Shown: positions 23,873 through 36,434, numbered from the stretch's first letter. The stretch: DNA of 64,000 nucleotides from Micrasema longulum (GCA_022494885.1 JAGVSM010003682.1:1-64000), one strand, 5' to 3'. The notes: generated by a model from the sequence alone, not told the origin. Program-made: numbers and translations.

Positions 23873-24750
23873 AATCTAAGCTTTGGTGAAGTTTAGTACC
23901 TATACTATATACTCGTATAAGCAGAATTGGCAATAGAATAACTTTTTTTTTTAATATTTTGAATCTTGAAGTAGGGCACATATACGTGTGCTCTAATAAT
24001 TACATTGCATATATGTATCATTTATAAACTATTTATAACATATATCTTAACCTTAAGTTTCAATTTTGCTATTTTAACATTATAAAATATTTCTTACATA
24101 CGTATTAAAAAGAGACGATATTTTATTTTAACTGAATTGAGGGGGTTCCAAATCGGATTTCGAACGATTTTTATAATGAAAAAATTGTACTCGATACATT
24201 GAAAAATCTAAACGCACTTAAAACTGAAAAATGTAATCCGAGGAATGCGCAAACTATACATAATTTTTTTTTCTTCTAATGTGAGTGATCCACATATAGA
24301 TAATGCAAATATCAGAAATACAAATTTCTATGGACCTCTCAAAGGTCCGACTAAATAACGTCGAATTAAATTACGAAAATGTTTCGATCCAGAGGGATTT
24401 TAAAATTTAATATACCTTGTAAAAGAGTATTACAAAAATTAGTACTTTTTGAGCAACTCAGCACTGTCCAACACAGATCCTACTGTATTTAGATATTAGG
24501 GAGCATTATTCTTTAATATTTATACATTGACTTTTAAAATGTAAACTAATTAATAAGTTTGGAAGAAAATATACCAAGTTAAACTAAGAAAACTTCCGTG
24601 AAAATTTATGAAACCCACTAACGTCACAACGATGTTTTTCCAATAGCTTATTAGTGAAATTTTAACAAAGGTAACATGCATAGTACATACTTACTACATT
24701 TTACTTTTTACTCGTACTTGTGAACATGTGATAATTAGAAAATAATAGAA
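23873..24750. other. AT-rich non-coding stretch
   Basis: No recognisable feature beyond A/T runs. Confidence 0.5.
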
Positions 24751-24754
24751 ACTG

Positions 24755-24945
24755 ATAGAAAATAATCATAACTTCAATAAAGACACTGGATTAAATGTAC
24801 TTCATGTTGAAAATAAAATATTAAAATTAGACAACTTAGAAATCTAAGAAATTAAAAAAGCGATTCATAATAAGAAAACAATAATTAATAACCAAATAAA
24901 CAATATTTCTTTTAGTCCTCTTCTGTCTAACTTCGAAAATAATAA
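24755..24945 (+). pseudogene. Penelope-like endonuclease C-terminal fragment
   Basis: ENNHNFNKDTGLNVLHVENK, stop, EIKKAIHNKKTIINNQINN, LLSNF. Same family as 4415-4628, opposite orientation; it overlaps and extends its C-terminal part. Confidence 0.65.
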
Positions 24946-25002
24946 TATCAAATTACCCACCCGTATAAGGAAAAAACGACTTGATTTATTAAAATAACAA
25001 TT

Positions 25003-25045
25003 AGTGGTTAAAAACAAAGTTGTTTTATTTATTTTATATTATTAG
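25003..25045. repeat. Single arm of the 162-264 foldback family
   Basis: TAGTGGTTAAAAACAAAGTT followed by GTTTTATTTATTTTAT, identical to the right arm of the hairpin at the window start. Confidence 0.65.
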
Positions 25046-26790
25046 AAAAAAAATGTTCGAATAATTTTGTTAGATTATTAAAAAAATAACGAAATAGATA
25101 GAAAACTAGCTAATCCTCATCGAAAACAAAAGAAAAATCCGAAGATTACTTCTAAGATCATTAGACGTCGTGTATTAAAAAAAATAACAAGAGAGTACGT
25201 TTAGTCTCTAGTGTCTAGTAAGACAAAACATTTATAACCTTTCTTGGATAAAAATATGTAAATAGTGGTTTGACTTTATAAAGAACATAGAATAAGAGAA
25301 TGGTGATGATCGTCGCACAAGTTGAGGCTACTTAGTGGGCTGGGCCACAGACCCCGACTGCCTCCACGCTCCACGTAAGAGCTTTAACCAGGCTTGGCTA
25401 CTCTACAAGGCACCGGGTCCTCTAGTCAGACGTTTAGTGATGACAATTCGTCGGCAGCTCGTGTTACAATTACTAGACGCGGATCTTTGGAGGACGCGTG
25501 AGAGTTGGCAGCCGACAGAAAATCGTAAGGGCTATTTGGAAGCAAGAACAAAAGTATGCCGAACATCGCACTGCCGCAACTTGATTCTAGTTTTCACTGT
25601 TATTTTCAAAAGGTTTATAACGGCCCCAAAGTCGGAAATATTTTATGAAACTGTAACTTAAGAAAGATAATCTACGTCGAATCGATGTAACTGATCCAGA
25701 AAAATCCATTTAATTCGCACGTGTATGGCTCCACTGCGCTCGCCGGTCCTGCCAAATCAATCGACTCACAGAGCTTCTGTAAGCTGGTGTTTTCTGTAAA
25801 ACACCCGTACCAACAACACGTTGAAGTGACTGATGGTTATCTTTATAAAATGTATAAAAAATACTTTTTACTAATATTTCTCATACTAAAAATATTTTTA
25901 CAAGTTGATTTGAAATAGGTAATACTTAAAATTAAAAGTCTGAAGAAGAGATCTCAACATTTTTTAGTACTGTAAAGTAAGAAACATATATTTTTGTTAT
26001 TTCTGTCAACATGTAAAGAGGAACGAGGAGTACTAGCTGCTATTTCTAATAAATTAAATTCAACAAGGAAATACTTTTGGGAGAGTGATGGCGAAGACAG
26101 ACCTATAGATGGATATTAGGCTTTCTGCTAACTCAAATATTCATATTTACATTTGTTAATTTTATTTAAATGCTCATATTATTAACATTTACATGTGTAT
26201 ATACGATGTATTTGATATCGTCGAACTAATTTTTACAATAATTTTATTTCAACTTTAATCTTTTTAAGTTTATTTAAATTCATATTCTTATATATATTTT
26301 TTTTAAACTTTATTGTGACTATAATTATTGATATACATTTAAAAAAACTTATTATTACTACGAGACTTTATTAATATTCTAGTGAAATTCTATCCGATTG
26401 TATAAATTTCATCTATTTTAAGTAAAATTTTATTAAAATGAATGTTATTTAATTCTAATAAACTGCTTTAATAAAATATACTGAAAACTGAATTTTGGTC
26501 TATACACAGTTTTTAATTTTTCTTTTGTGACTATTGGTGTTCACATATAATTGGTGAAAGATGTTAAGTGTTATTATTTTTTTTCTTTTATAAATTGTAT
26601 TTATATTGTGATATCTCTTACTGTTTGTGAACTAAAAATAAATACATAAATAAATTTCTGGATTTGTTCGAACAAAAATACAAACGATATTTTGGTGTGC
26701 CAATGCAGTGCAATATTGGCGTGTCTCTGTCGTTTTGCTATTTTGATAAATTGTTTCTTACGGGAGCCATCCAAAACCTCATACAAAACC
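25046..26790. other. Non-coding stretch
   Basis: Segment 25325-25560 is less AT-rich and open for 108 codons, but the peptide matches no family I know; it may be decayed LINE tail. The rest is A/T-rich. Confidence 0.4.
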
Positions 26791-26794
26791 CCAA

Positions 26795-27130
26795 AAACCG
26801 CCCAGTTTTATCCGCCGTCTTCGGTCGTTCGTAAAAACGTAAAAGTTACCGACACAGAAAATTAATTTTGATACTTTTTCTCAAAAAAACGTAACCCAAT
26901 CGGTTCAGTTTAGTAGAGCGAAAAACTGGACAGCCAAACGTCGCGTCGATTTTTCTTAATTTTAGTTAGGTAAAATTAGTTCTATGTGGAACTGTCTTTT
27001 TCGCACAGTATCGGGGAGGCCTTTGCGAGAGAGACGAAAAAAATATGTTTAAATAAGGATTCGTCAAAATTGTCGGGCATCGCATTTGAACTTCACTTTT
27101 TTTCCGAATTGTCTCGAAAGTACGAAATAT
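26795..27130. promoter_or_regulatory. CpG-containing islet, possible promoter/first exon
   Basis: CCGCCGTCTTCGGTCGTTCG, a TCAGTTT initiator-like word at about 26906, AACGTCGCGTCG, and a donor-like TTAG-GTAAAAT at about 26970. Host exon status is only suggested. Confidence 0.3.
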
Positions 27131-27639
27131 ATTTCCAAGGAGACCTTGGAGATTGACGCATTACAATAATTGATTTACGCCGTACTGGTAATTGAATGAA
27201 ATGGGTCTACTTGTTGGTTATAGCAGACAGTAGCTACATAATTCGATTCGATTAGTTACTACGGGCACAATGAGGCTTGTGCCTTGTGCTTATTTACTCG
27301 TATTGTTAGAAGATCGGGAGACCGTAATAACATAATGCCGTAATATATAATTCTCTCGCGTTGAGTGGCACAGTACTCCCAATTGATCGACTAATTTGTG
27401 TTTATTTATTGAACGGAGAAATACGATTACGATTGTGTACGGCACAGAACCAATTCAAAAATTATTGTCTAAAGATATACATATAATTAAGTCAATACTC
27501 TCACATATTGCGCAAAGTGTTTCACTACCTTTTTTTTAGAGAAAATCCATTATGGACACTAAGTTTCTGAGTAGTGCCGGACTGCTACAGGCTAAAACCC
27601 CTCATTTTCTCCTCTGAAACCTGGATCCCACCTTGCGGT

Positions 27640-27870
27640 CTTACCTTTGAGTGCAGTTTGTCTTATTCAGACTGATGTATTTTGTCTGAAGATTTTTATG
27701 AGATTCAAATTTTGCGCAGTCTAGATCTGTGCAGTGCATCTCCCATGTCTGGAGTAAGACTTTCAGAGACGCTCGGGTCTATTTTCAATTTTTCTCTTTC
27801 TGTCCTCCACTATTGACAATGAAACTCTGTGTGCTCTGCATCATCGATTCATCACAGTATACGCATCCAG
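27640..27870 (-). mobile_element. LINE tail remnant (R1-like)
   Basis: Minus-strand words CVYCDES, FIVNSGGQKEK and SLTPDMGDALHRS resemble the C..C zinc motif and LTP..M...L tail of R1-clade retrotransposons. Heavily decayed. Confidence 0.35.
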
Positions 27871-28160
27871 AATCCACCTTGTCAATATTTTAAATATATT
27901 TGTAGGGTTAGGTTGTTGAGGGTTTGGTTGGAGTTTCTACCCCAGTTAGAGGTTGACAGAGAAGGCACGAGGTTGCTGTTTGATGCGTATTTATTACATG
28001 GCGAATGAATAATAAATTATGTCGGACGAGTGTTACGTCGATGATGGGTTGAAGTAACTGCACTTGAACTACATGCTGGAGTGGTGTGACTTCGTCGAGC
28101 TGGACTGAAGTGAACTGAACTTATTGGGCCAACTAACTGAACGGGCTGAATTTTTTTACA
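27871..28160. other. Unassigned mid-GC stretch
   Basis: Repeated GTGAACTGAACTTATTGGG / CAACTAACTGAACGGG-type words suggest repeat origin; no gene is seen. Confidence 0.4.
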
Positions 28161-28344
28161 TTTTTACTTTTTTTTTTTTGTAACCACAAGAGGCCAGGAG
28201 GCCTAATTACAGTGGTGAATTACATCACAGAGCACCCAGGCTTGAGAAAAATCACATTTTAATTTTTGTGTTCTCACCGGGAATCGAACCCGGAACCTTC
28301 CGTGCGTGAATCAAGCGTCTTGACCACTACACCACGGAGGCCGC
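28161..28344 (-). mobile_element. tRNA-derived SINE family D
   Basis: Minus strand: GGCCTCCGTGGTGTAGTGG (box A), GGTTCCGGGTTCGATTCCC (box B), then AATGTGATTTTTCTC...TTAGGCCTCCTGGCCTCTTG and a poly-A tail. Well-preserved head, so possibly young. Confidence 0.75.
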
Positions 28345-28509
28345 CAATTTGAATGACTTTGGCTGCGTCCTGTGGTCTCTTTTTAGACGACGTTCCTTTG
28401 TAGTTCATTTCTTCATGGTAAAGACAATGTGAATGTGCTGCAGAACGATGCCCCCGGTTTAGCTTGTAATACTATAAGAGTTGCACTATACGAATGTATT
28501 TGATTCGAT

Positions 28510-28975
28510 AGAAAATAATGACATCACATCGTCGGTCATTAGTCTACTTCAGGCGAACTTATTTAACACGCGTGTGTCATCGACTATGGACTATGGACCC
28601 TGAATATTTATTTACACTTTTTGAAATATTTATTTGCATTTATTATCACTTGCTTAGTTTAGAAAATCGCCGTCTGCTAGTAGACAGGGGGCTCTTCATG
28701 ACATACTTAGTGGACGCCTTGATAGAGTGGCTCCTTTGTAGGAGTTATCATTAAATGCCCCTGGCTACCGCGCCCGTCACACGTCGAGCTCATTTTCATG
28801 TGCCAGCAGTTTGTGCGAACTATGCCCATAACTCTCTTCTTATACGTTTAGCTCGTCAGTATAATTTGAACTTTCCCCTTATTGATCCCTTTGATTGTGA
28901 TAAATTAACATTTCAAATGCGTATTTCAAAACACACATTGTTTTCTTAAACTTAGTAGTTTCTCCATTTCATAGT
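28510..28975 (+). mobile_element. LINE reverse-transcriptase C-terminal remnant (Jockey-like)
   Basis: Frames read LLSLENRRLLVDRGLFMTYL then TRRAHFHVPAVCANYAHNS LLIRLARQYN. Compare the S+..RR...D..FLYKL and TR...F..P...NY..NSPL.RL blocks of insect LINEs. A related piece is at 40100-41169. Confidence 0.7.
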
Positions 28976-30424
28976 AATAAAATCTTATTTTTTATCCAAT
29001 CTTTCATATTTTATGTATTTTTGAAACTTGTGCAATAATATACATACATATGTCCGCAAAACTAATGTACAAAACATATTTACACTTTCAATGAAAGCGA
29101 TTTATGTGTATTTCTCTGGATATCTGTCATTGGTTTTGTTCTCTGTATATTTTGTTTGCTATATTTTTATTAGTATTTGTTATGTGCCGATATAAAAGAA
29201 CACAGAGAAGGATTAATCGGATCAATCGACAAGACACGAAGATGTTGTTTATTAATTTATTATTTAAAAGACATTAAAAAAAGCCATTATACTGTTACAC
29301 TTGAAAGCTACCGTATTTATTTAAACAAAGTATTACATCATAGTGACGTAATAACGACGCGACGTGCGGCTACATTTCTAATTGCCTCCCAAAAGACTGA
29401 GTATGGATTTAAAAAATGCAAGTTTTGGTCGTATGGAGCGGTAGGTTAATACAAAAAAATATTACTTTTATTTTTTCCACGTCCTGAGATTCACGCGAAA
29501 TTATATTTCTCACGCACTGGAAGCATATGGTTTTCAGGAGAATACCATTAGCGACCCTTTTAAATGAAAATACACCATTTACCAATAAGAGATGTGAATT
29601 GGTCCTTGCGGATTTTACCAGATGGCTGAGCGCCAAATTTATCTGAGCTCTAGGTATACCTTATTATATAATGTAATATATTACGTCCTGTGAAGCACGT
29701 AATTTCTACCACCATCTAACTGAATACAATATGTACCATGTAAGTACATGACATATCAGGTACTTACTGTTAATATCCCCTGAAAATAAATTTTTTAAAA
29801 TAAAAATTACAAAACAAAGAATCTTTGAAGGTTTTATTGTACCCCTCACTGCAGTATTGTCAATTTGTGATCAATCAAATACGCACGGTCAGTACAATCA
29901 CCTTTTTCTAATATCCCAGTATGACAGTGAAGGAATACAGTGTTTATTCCAAATTGAGGCCGCGTGCTGCAGATCCCGCTTCGGAAAGGAAGATAAACGT
30001 AGTAATACAAACGAATCAAACAACGACACAAAACCCAAATACATATAGGAAACATTAGAAGAACTTACCCAATACAACATGCACTCAAGCAACAGAAGAA
30101 AAACAATACGTTTACAAAAGCACATAAGAACATCAAATTATTAAGACACTACTGGCAAAGTCCTATCCCAGATCCTAACATGATCCCTATCGAACTCAGG
30201 CAAAATTACCTTTCGTCATCCCTCGCAGGTGACAGAATGACCCCCAGGATTTTATAACTTCGTAAGTGGGCTTTCAGATCTCCTCAATGTTGATTTTTGT
30301 GAAGTTAAAGAGCGGAAACCTTTATTAATGCGGGTGAGATTCATCTGACTGAATTATTTTATTTACGTACTAGGCAACGCCTGAAAACATTTTCCTTCAT
30401 TTTTTACTTATTCTAAGACCGGTT
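28976..30424. other. Non-coding stretch, partly repeat-derived
   Basis: The open frame at 29177-29449 is not recognisable. Segment 29830-30130 has unusual base composition and may be LINE-derived. Segment 30150-30290 shares a block with 10730-10770. Confidence 0.4.
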
Positions 30425-30600
30425 AGTTTGTTTTAAAACAACTCCTAAAAATCAACAGATGGATGACTTGAGACAATATGAATGTTCAAATATAGACAGA
30501 ATGATTACACCCTGTGTAAAGCAGACACTTAAACCAGCCAATGACAGATCACAAGCCATGTAAATGCATAGACTTCCATTTTCCTTTCTTCAAAATACTC
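30425..30600. mobile_element. MITE family 1, partial copy
   Basis: AAAATCAACAGATGGATGA, ACACCCTGTGTAAAGC, ACTTAAACCAGCCAATGACA, GACTTCCAT: the core and one arm of the family. Confidence 0.65.
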
Positions 30601-30942
30601 TGTAGTAATATATTTAGTTATATATTTTAAAAGTTCATGAGGATCCAATTGAATTTAAAATTAAACATCGAAGACATTCAGATTTTACCAATAATACGTC
30701 CTTCAAATTCTAATGACGACTGGCCGGAAAACGATTGTTTTTTTCATTCTAAAGTACCTAATCCGAATAAAAAACAAATCTTTAATAATAAAAAATCGTT
30801 TTAAAAACCGTACACGTGCGCTCTCTTTTGCTGCAACTTCAAAGCTTTCTTGTAATTCAATAGGTGCTGAACTTGGATAAATAAAATATAAAAGTAGGTA
30901 GTTTAATAATTAATGACGTAGTTGTTTACTAAAAGCTTTATT

Positions 30943-31465
30943 TATTTATTTAAAACTTCAAATATAAAAATACACTCATTTTAATAAGCTTATTGCTAAA
31001 AACAATATCTTCCGGCAAACCAAAAACACCAGACTAGTCAAAAGAAAAATTCAAACATAAATAAATATTTGTTTGAATCACTAAATCTTAGGGTGCATCT
31101 TATGGACCGATGTGTCTTATCATCCGCAAAATACGGTTCACATTTTTTTTTCGAATTACAGCAATTTTTTTGTGAGCATACGCAAGCCGATATGAACAGA
31201 AAAATAGAAACATATTTTTCAATACCTACTCATTTACCTAAATGATGAGGAATATGGGATCAGGTAATGATTTTGGAAGGAGACAGAAAGAGGATCCCGG
31301 AAAGAAAAGGAATAAAAAATAAATATAATGGGAGGTTAAAGTTCTAAGTAGCCCATTCCAAAGTCTGGCACCTTGAACAGAAAACAAATTGCTCAAGAAT
31401 GATGTGGTATGTACGCTGCGAAGTGCGAAGTGGTAGACCTTGACCTTGCCTTTCAGAAAAGGCAA
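30943..31465 (-). mobile_element. LINE C-terminus and 3' UTR with (TAAA)n tail
   Basis: Minus frame ..SNLFSVQGARLWNGL (compare SVHAARLWNHLP at 9841), then UTR through GCCGGAAGATATTGTTTTTA to (AAATAAAT) at 30943. The UTR recurs alone at 16345. Confidence 0.65.
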
Positions 31466-31625
31466 TTGAAATTATCAGCAAGATATTTTGGTACGCAAGG
31501 GTCATGAAAAATCTGATAATGAAGTGAGAGAGATTGAATGTTTATGGGCGGATAAAAATGTTTTAAGGCTGTTATAATGGTGAGAAAACAAAAAAATTAT
31601 TTCATCAGCCGTTTCATAGGTGCAT

Positions 31626-32216
31626 ACTATTTAGCCACAGTCTTCCTCCTGGCTGTATGCCCCATTTATTTTGGGGTCAACCCTGCAGTCTTCAGTCTAC
31701 ACATCGGATTAGGAGATTTCTTGTTTGGTTGGTTTTTTTACAGCCGGTTGCCATCTGACGCTGAGACAGTAAACCCTCTTGCTAAGGCTTAGGATGCCAC
31801 CGTTGACTATTGTTTCTCCGCTGCCATCCTCAACACGATGTCCTGCCCGACGCCGCAGTCTCCCAACAGCCCATAGCCCAAAGTAGATTTGTCCGAGAGA
31901 AGATTTATGCACCTTCCGGCTGTTCCGCCGTACTGATGCACTTCATCTCCGCCATCACGGCCGTTGAGGTCTTCACCCGAAGCCCTGGGCGAGGGATCGC
32001 GTTATACTCCGCAATACTGGGTCCTCACCCAAACTTCGTCACCTAAACACTTCGGTCTACTGAAGCGAAAGTTACTCCAGTGAGAACTGAGAAGGTGACT
32101 CAGTCCACCAGGAGCTGGGTTAATTTAGGTATGACAGGCAAATATATGTCAATAAACCATCGCCGGAGACCAAGGGCCCATCGCTCGAGACCAAGCGCAA
32201 ACTATTTAGCCACAGT
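31626..32216. mobile_element. Interspersed element with 16-bp target-site duplication
   Basis: ACTATTTAGCCACAGT occurs at 31626-31641 and 32201-32216, exactly flanking a mid-GC 559-bp insert. The insert contains GCCCCATTTATTTTGGGGTC and GTAAACCCTCTTGCTAAGGC. A 16-bp duplication fits target-primed retrotransposition of a truncated LINE or SINE-like element. The class is not identified; frames inside are not coding. Confidence 0.75.
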
Positions 32217-32317
32217 GATTTCGCAATCAAAGTAATTTCAGATTGTTAATGGTGTTTGGATCGAAGTTATGATAAAAAAATAAGGTACATATTATCACAA
32301 AATTTATTGCCAAATAG

Positions 32318-32765
32318 AACAGCTCGATATATTCATTGGCGCCCAACCCGGAGTCACTTAATAACCAAAGTCTGAATTATCAGAAATTTATATATGTAGG
32401 TAAAGTCGTCGCTAGATAAGAATGCCTACACTAACATATCCTTTTTTTACTGCGGCCACTATGTGAGCGTAGGCAGTCTTATCAGGCGGACAGTAAACTG
32501 TAGTCTAAAAATTTAATAAAAACAACGATGAATGGCTAGTAAACAGCTCGATATATTCATTGGCGCCCAACCCGGAGTCACTTAATAACCAAAGTCTGAA
32601 TTATCAGAAATTTATATATGTAGGTAAAGTCGTCGCTAGATAAGAATGCCTACACTAACATATCCTTTTTTTACTGCGGCCACTATGTGAGCGTAGGCAG
32701 TCTTATCAGGCGGACAGTAAACTGTAGTCTAAAAATTTAATAAAAACAACGATGAATGGCTAGTA
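32318..32765 (+). repeat. Perfect tandem duplication, 2 x 224 bp
   Basis: Unit 32318-32541 is repeated base-for-base at 32542-32765. Each unit holds TTGGCGCCCAAC, which resembles a tRNA-Lys primer-binding site of LTR retroelements. Confidence 0.95.
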
Positions 32766-33029
32766 AATTTATTAATAACTCGTATAGTACAATCAAATAT
32801 AAATACGTAACAAAACAGTGGTTAGTATATAATATGAGCTGCAAGTTAACAAGTAAATATTCAACCTTCAAATCTTTGGCATAGTTAAGTTCAATTTGCA
32901 AACTGTAAACATTGTCTTTCAAAAACCCAATATTCATTTGGTTCATAATATTTTAAGCAATACTTACCAAGATCACACAAAGAGGAAACTCAGTCTTTTC
33001 AACAATATTCTTAAGTTAATATTAATGTA

Positions 33030-33346
33030 CAGTAGAACTCCAATTATCTGTAGCAATTGGGACCGGACCCCATTTAAATAATCGAAAATTCGGATAGTTG
33101 GATTTTTTCCAAAAAAAGGTCTATTTTAATTAATTACAGTACGTATGTTGAAAATGAAACCGCGCTATAAACGAAGGTCATCGCTTGCTGAACAACTCGG
33201 TCAAAGTAAGCTGTTTGACTGTCATCCGTCTTCGGGCAGCCAAGTCGTTATTTTGCGAATCACAGTACGTTTCCGTCTTAACTTTTTCTTCTCAAATTCT
33301 GAAAGCCATTCGGATAGTCGGAGTTTGGATAATCGGAGTTCTACTG
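33030..33346. mobile_element. pogo/Tigger-like MITE with TA duplication
   Basis: TA-CAGTAGAACTCCAATTATC at the left and GATAATCGGAGTTCTACTG-TA at the right are inverted repeats. Inner GGATAGTTGG / CGGATAGTCGG words also occur. TA target site and CAGTA ends are the pogo/Tigger pattern. 317 bp, no transposase. Confidence 0.8.
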
Positions 33347-33629
33347 TATTTGCATGGCATTAAAACTTTTATAATCAGATCGAATACACAGTAAATATTC
33401 CAGGTGTGTATATAGTTATTGTGTTCGTCTCGACTACAACACTGCCGCCCTACGCATAACCACCGGAATCGTCATTTTTGTAAAAAAATTGTCATCGGTA
33501 TATTGAGAATCGGGGCAACAAGATTTACAAGAATCAGTAACCGTTCAAATTTTTTTATTTATGTATTTTATTACGTATTTTTACTATACATAACTAACCT
33601 AAGTGCTGTAATAGGAAAACCACTTTTTT

Positions 33630-34485
33630 TAAAAAGGAATAAAGGTCTATGAAGTACTGAACTGTAAAAAAAACTTTAAGTATAGTAGCATAAAAATATT
33701 TTTAAATTTATAATTTTGGATTTTCGCATTTCCATCCATCTCCCTAATACGTCCGATTCATTTATTTGTGCCTGCCCATTCAAATTTGAGAAATTGTCAC
33801 AAATCTTGATGTCATGTCAAGGCCAAACATGTTGCGCTTTTCTAGCGAAATTTATATATGAAAACATTTCTTTTCATATATTTTTATCGGTATTCGTAGT
33901 ATGCGATATTTCAGTATTTTAGCCTCCTTACTAAATATTTCCATGGTAATAGCCATTGCTGTACTCAGCACGATATTCAATAAATGCGCTGCACACACTA
34001 GACATAAGCAACCAAAAGCAAATATGTAATTGTTATGCTTGGGGCCTCTCGGTTTATACTGAATAAATATTAAGCATTTGGTTCTTACGGTGCTTATAAT
34101 AATTAGCAACAATAAAGATATATAACTTTTTTTACAATTATGAATTAATAAGGGTCTATGAAACACTATCGAGTAAATAAAAATATTTTTTTGTACTAAA
34201 GCATAAAAAATATTTGTGAATTTATAATTTTGAATTCTCGCAAGACGCTTCATTGCATTTGCCACGCCCCTGATACTTAACGATTTGGCAAAAAAAATAT
34301 TGTCGTTTGTGATTGTCAAGAGCAATCTTGTCAAGTTTTTGTGGAGGCATATTTTTAACAATAATATTTTTAAAATTATGAATGTGAATATTTATCCGCA
34401 ATATCCGTATTGATTTTGAAAATACAATTGATTTTTCTACATCCATTTCACATATTTTTATCGGTATTCGTAGTATGCGATATTT
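33630..34485. repeat. Diverged direct duplication of about 520-bp period
   Basis: Blocks GGTCTATGAA, AGCATAAAAATATTT..AATTTATAATTTTG and TATTTTTATCGGTATTCGTA (then GTATGCGATATTTC) occur in both 33640-33925 and 34150-34485. Minus-strand frames through it are open for up to 169 codons but match no family I can name. Confidence 0.6.
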
Positions 34486-35500
34486 CCCTATTGTGTTGGT
34501 AATGTCTAGGACAGTTATATTTAAATTGTTCCATATTTGCTAGAAATAAATGTCGCAAGTGCAGGTCCTAGACATTAACAACGCAATTGCTGCACAAATG
34601 CTTGAATTAACGTAAATGCATTTTTTAATTTATTAACTCTTTTATATAAGAAACATTGCTTAATATTTAAAAAAAAAGATCATTCAAATTACTTTCAGTC
34701 ACGGGTACTATACGACATTACAAAATTTCAGTAAGTTTGGCCGAAACAACATAAAAATGGAAAAAAATAAATGAACGTGTTTTTCTCTGAATCTCTTTTT
34801 ATGAAAGTGCGTAGGTTATGCTTAGGGCAGCAGAACATAACAGGAATGGTAAAACAAAACATATCAATTTAATGTATTACGTATTATAATAAAATAAAAC
34901 CATTTCGTAATGCTTGCTTATGTACAGCTCGCAGTGGTGGGCTCTAAACATCAAAAAGTGTCCACATCATAATCGCACGCGTGTCTCAAGTTGGGGTTCA
35001 ATAGATGACTGTCACGAGTAGAAAGTTTGAGCAAGCCTCCTTAAAGGTACTGCAGCCAAAATGATCTCGTATTTTCTTACGCCAGTCGTATCTAAACAAG
35101 CACTACGAAGCCGCAAAGAGAATAATTTTATAGCTGCTTTTAATTTAATTTAATTCTCTTACTTTTTGCTAAACAAAAAAAAGGTTTTTTTATTAAAAAT
35201 AAAACATCACAACTATTAGCATCGGTTTATAAGGACTAATGAACAGGATTTGGTATCAAACAAATTGATCCAAACAAATCCAGAAACAGATCCTTTTCAT
35301 ATTTTAATCAAAAAGGTAAATAACAAATATTTACAGGGAATGTTAAATGATAATACAGTTGGGGTTTTGTAAATTTAGCTTTACAAAATAAAATAAATCT
35401 AGACAGTATCTACATAGTAAAAAAGGAGACAAAATGCAATTTTGCCATTTTTCAAACAGTAGGGCAATTTAAATTAAAAGTACATAAATGTAACTCTAAC
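34486..35500. other. AT-rich non-coding stretch
   Basis: GTCTAGGACAG (34506) and its complement-like CCTAGACATTAACAACG (34567) form a weak inverted pair. No gene is seen. Confidence 0.4.
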
Positions 35501-35509
35501 TTTTTACTG

Positions 35510-35962
35510 GGAATGCTAGGCTATCAGTCATTATGGAGGAGGAGGGACGTTCATTTGGGTGTTCACTTTTTCCAGGTGATCGGTGGTCGCATACATAACT
35601 CAGAAATTCTGATGGATGTAGGTCTGTTCGTACCTGATAACTATCTTCGACAAAGACAGCATCGATTGTTTTACCTACCGCGATGCAGAACCAACCTGCC
35701 AATGGTTATGCCGGTTGGTAGGGCAATCTTGCTACTTAATCGCATCGCCTCGGATGTCGACATATTTCACGACAGTGGGCCTTCCCTTAGGAAAGCACTT
35801 TCTAACATTTAATTTTTCTTTTTACATTTTGTTATATTATTTTAATAACATAATTATCTACTGTAATTTGTGATTTATTATTGTATTTAGAATGAATTGG
35901 GTCTTTTTCTGTAATGTTCTAAATATCTGAATAAATAAATGAAATAAAATAAATAAAATAAA
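35510..35962 (+). mobile_element. LINE C-terminal remnant with AATA-rich tail
   Basis: Frame 35513-35812: GVHFFQVIGGRIHNSEILMD, LFVPDNYLRQRQHRLFYLPR, RTNLPMVMPVGRAILLLN then a stop. This is the F..P..RTN....SP..R...L.N pattern of insect LINE ORF2 ends. The tail AATAAATGAAATAAAATAAA is at about 35931. Confidence 0.65.
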
Positions 35963-36434
35963 CTCGACATTTAAAGAAACAAACAAAAACATGGATATGA
36001 TTTTAATTAAGTACGTATATGTATATAATTATCAAAGGAATGAAAAACTAATTATCATTTCATCCTGAAGAGCTGGTGTTATAAATAATCCAAAATCTCA
36101 ATTTTAACCATTTGCTTCAGCAAATTACTATCTGATGATTGTTTAACTAACAATACAATTCTAATCTTATCTTTATCTTTAGTTTTCGGTACATCCTTTA
36201 TGATAACATTTAAAATGTAAATCATCGAATTTGTGCTGATTCATTTAACTTTACCTAGAAAATGCTATCATCTGGATTACAAATTATACTAACCATTATT
36301 TGAAACATGAAGTGGAAACTAATGTGCATCTCATAAAACTATAGGGTAAATGAAAAATGCGTAGCAACATCTTTGAGAAATGTCCCTCTCTGTTGCAACA
36401 AAGGCCAATCTTGATAAACTCAATATATTGTTGT

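Noticed and set aside
25335..25661. 108-codon plus frame
   Set aside because: No recognisable domain, no signal peptide and no supporting exon context; probably decayed repeat.
28270..28344. tRNA gene on the minus strand
   Set aside because: The best-looking tRNA head in the window, but it continues into a SINE body with a poly-A tail and the acceptor stem does not pair fully.
29177..29449. 90-codon plus frame
   Set aside because: No family resemblance and starts in AT-rich sequence without promoter signals.
33852..34361. 169-codon minus frame as a possible chemoreceptor exon
   Set aside because: Hydrophobic stretches alone; no receptor motif or clear splice sites, and the frame spans a decayed duplication.
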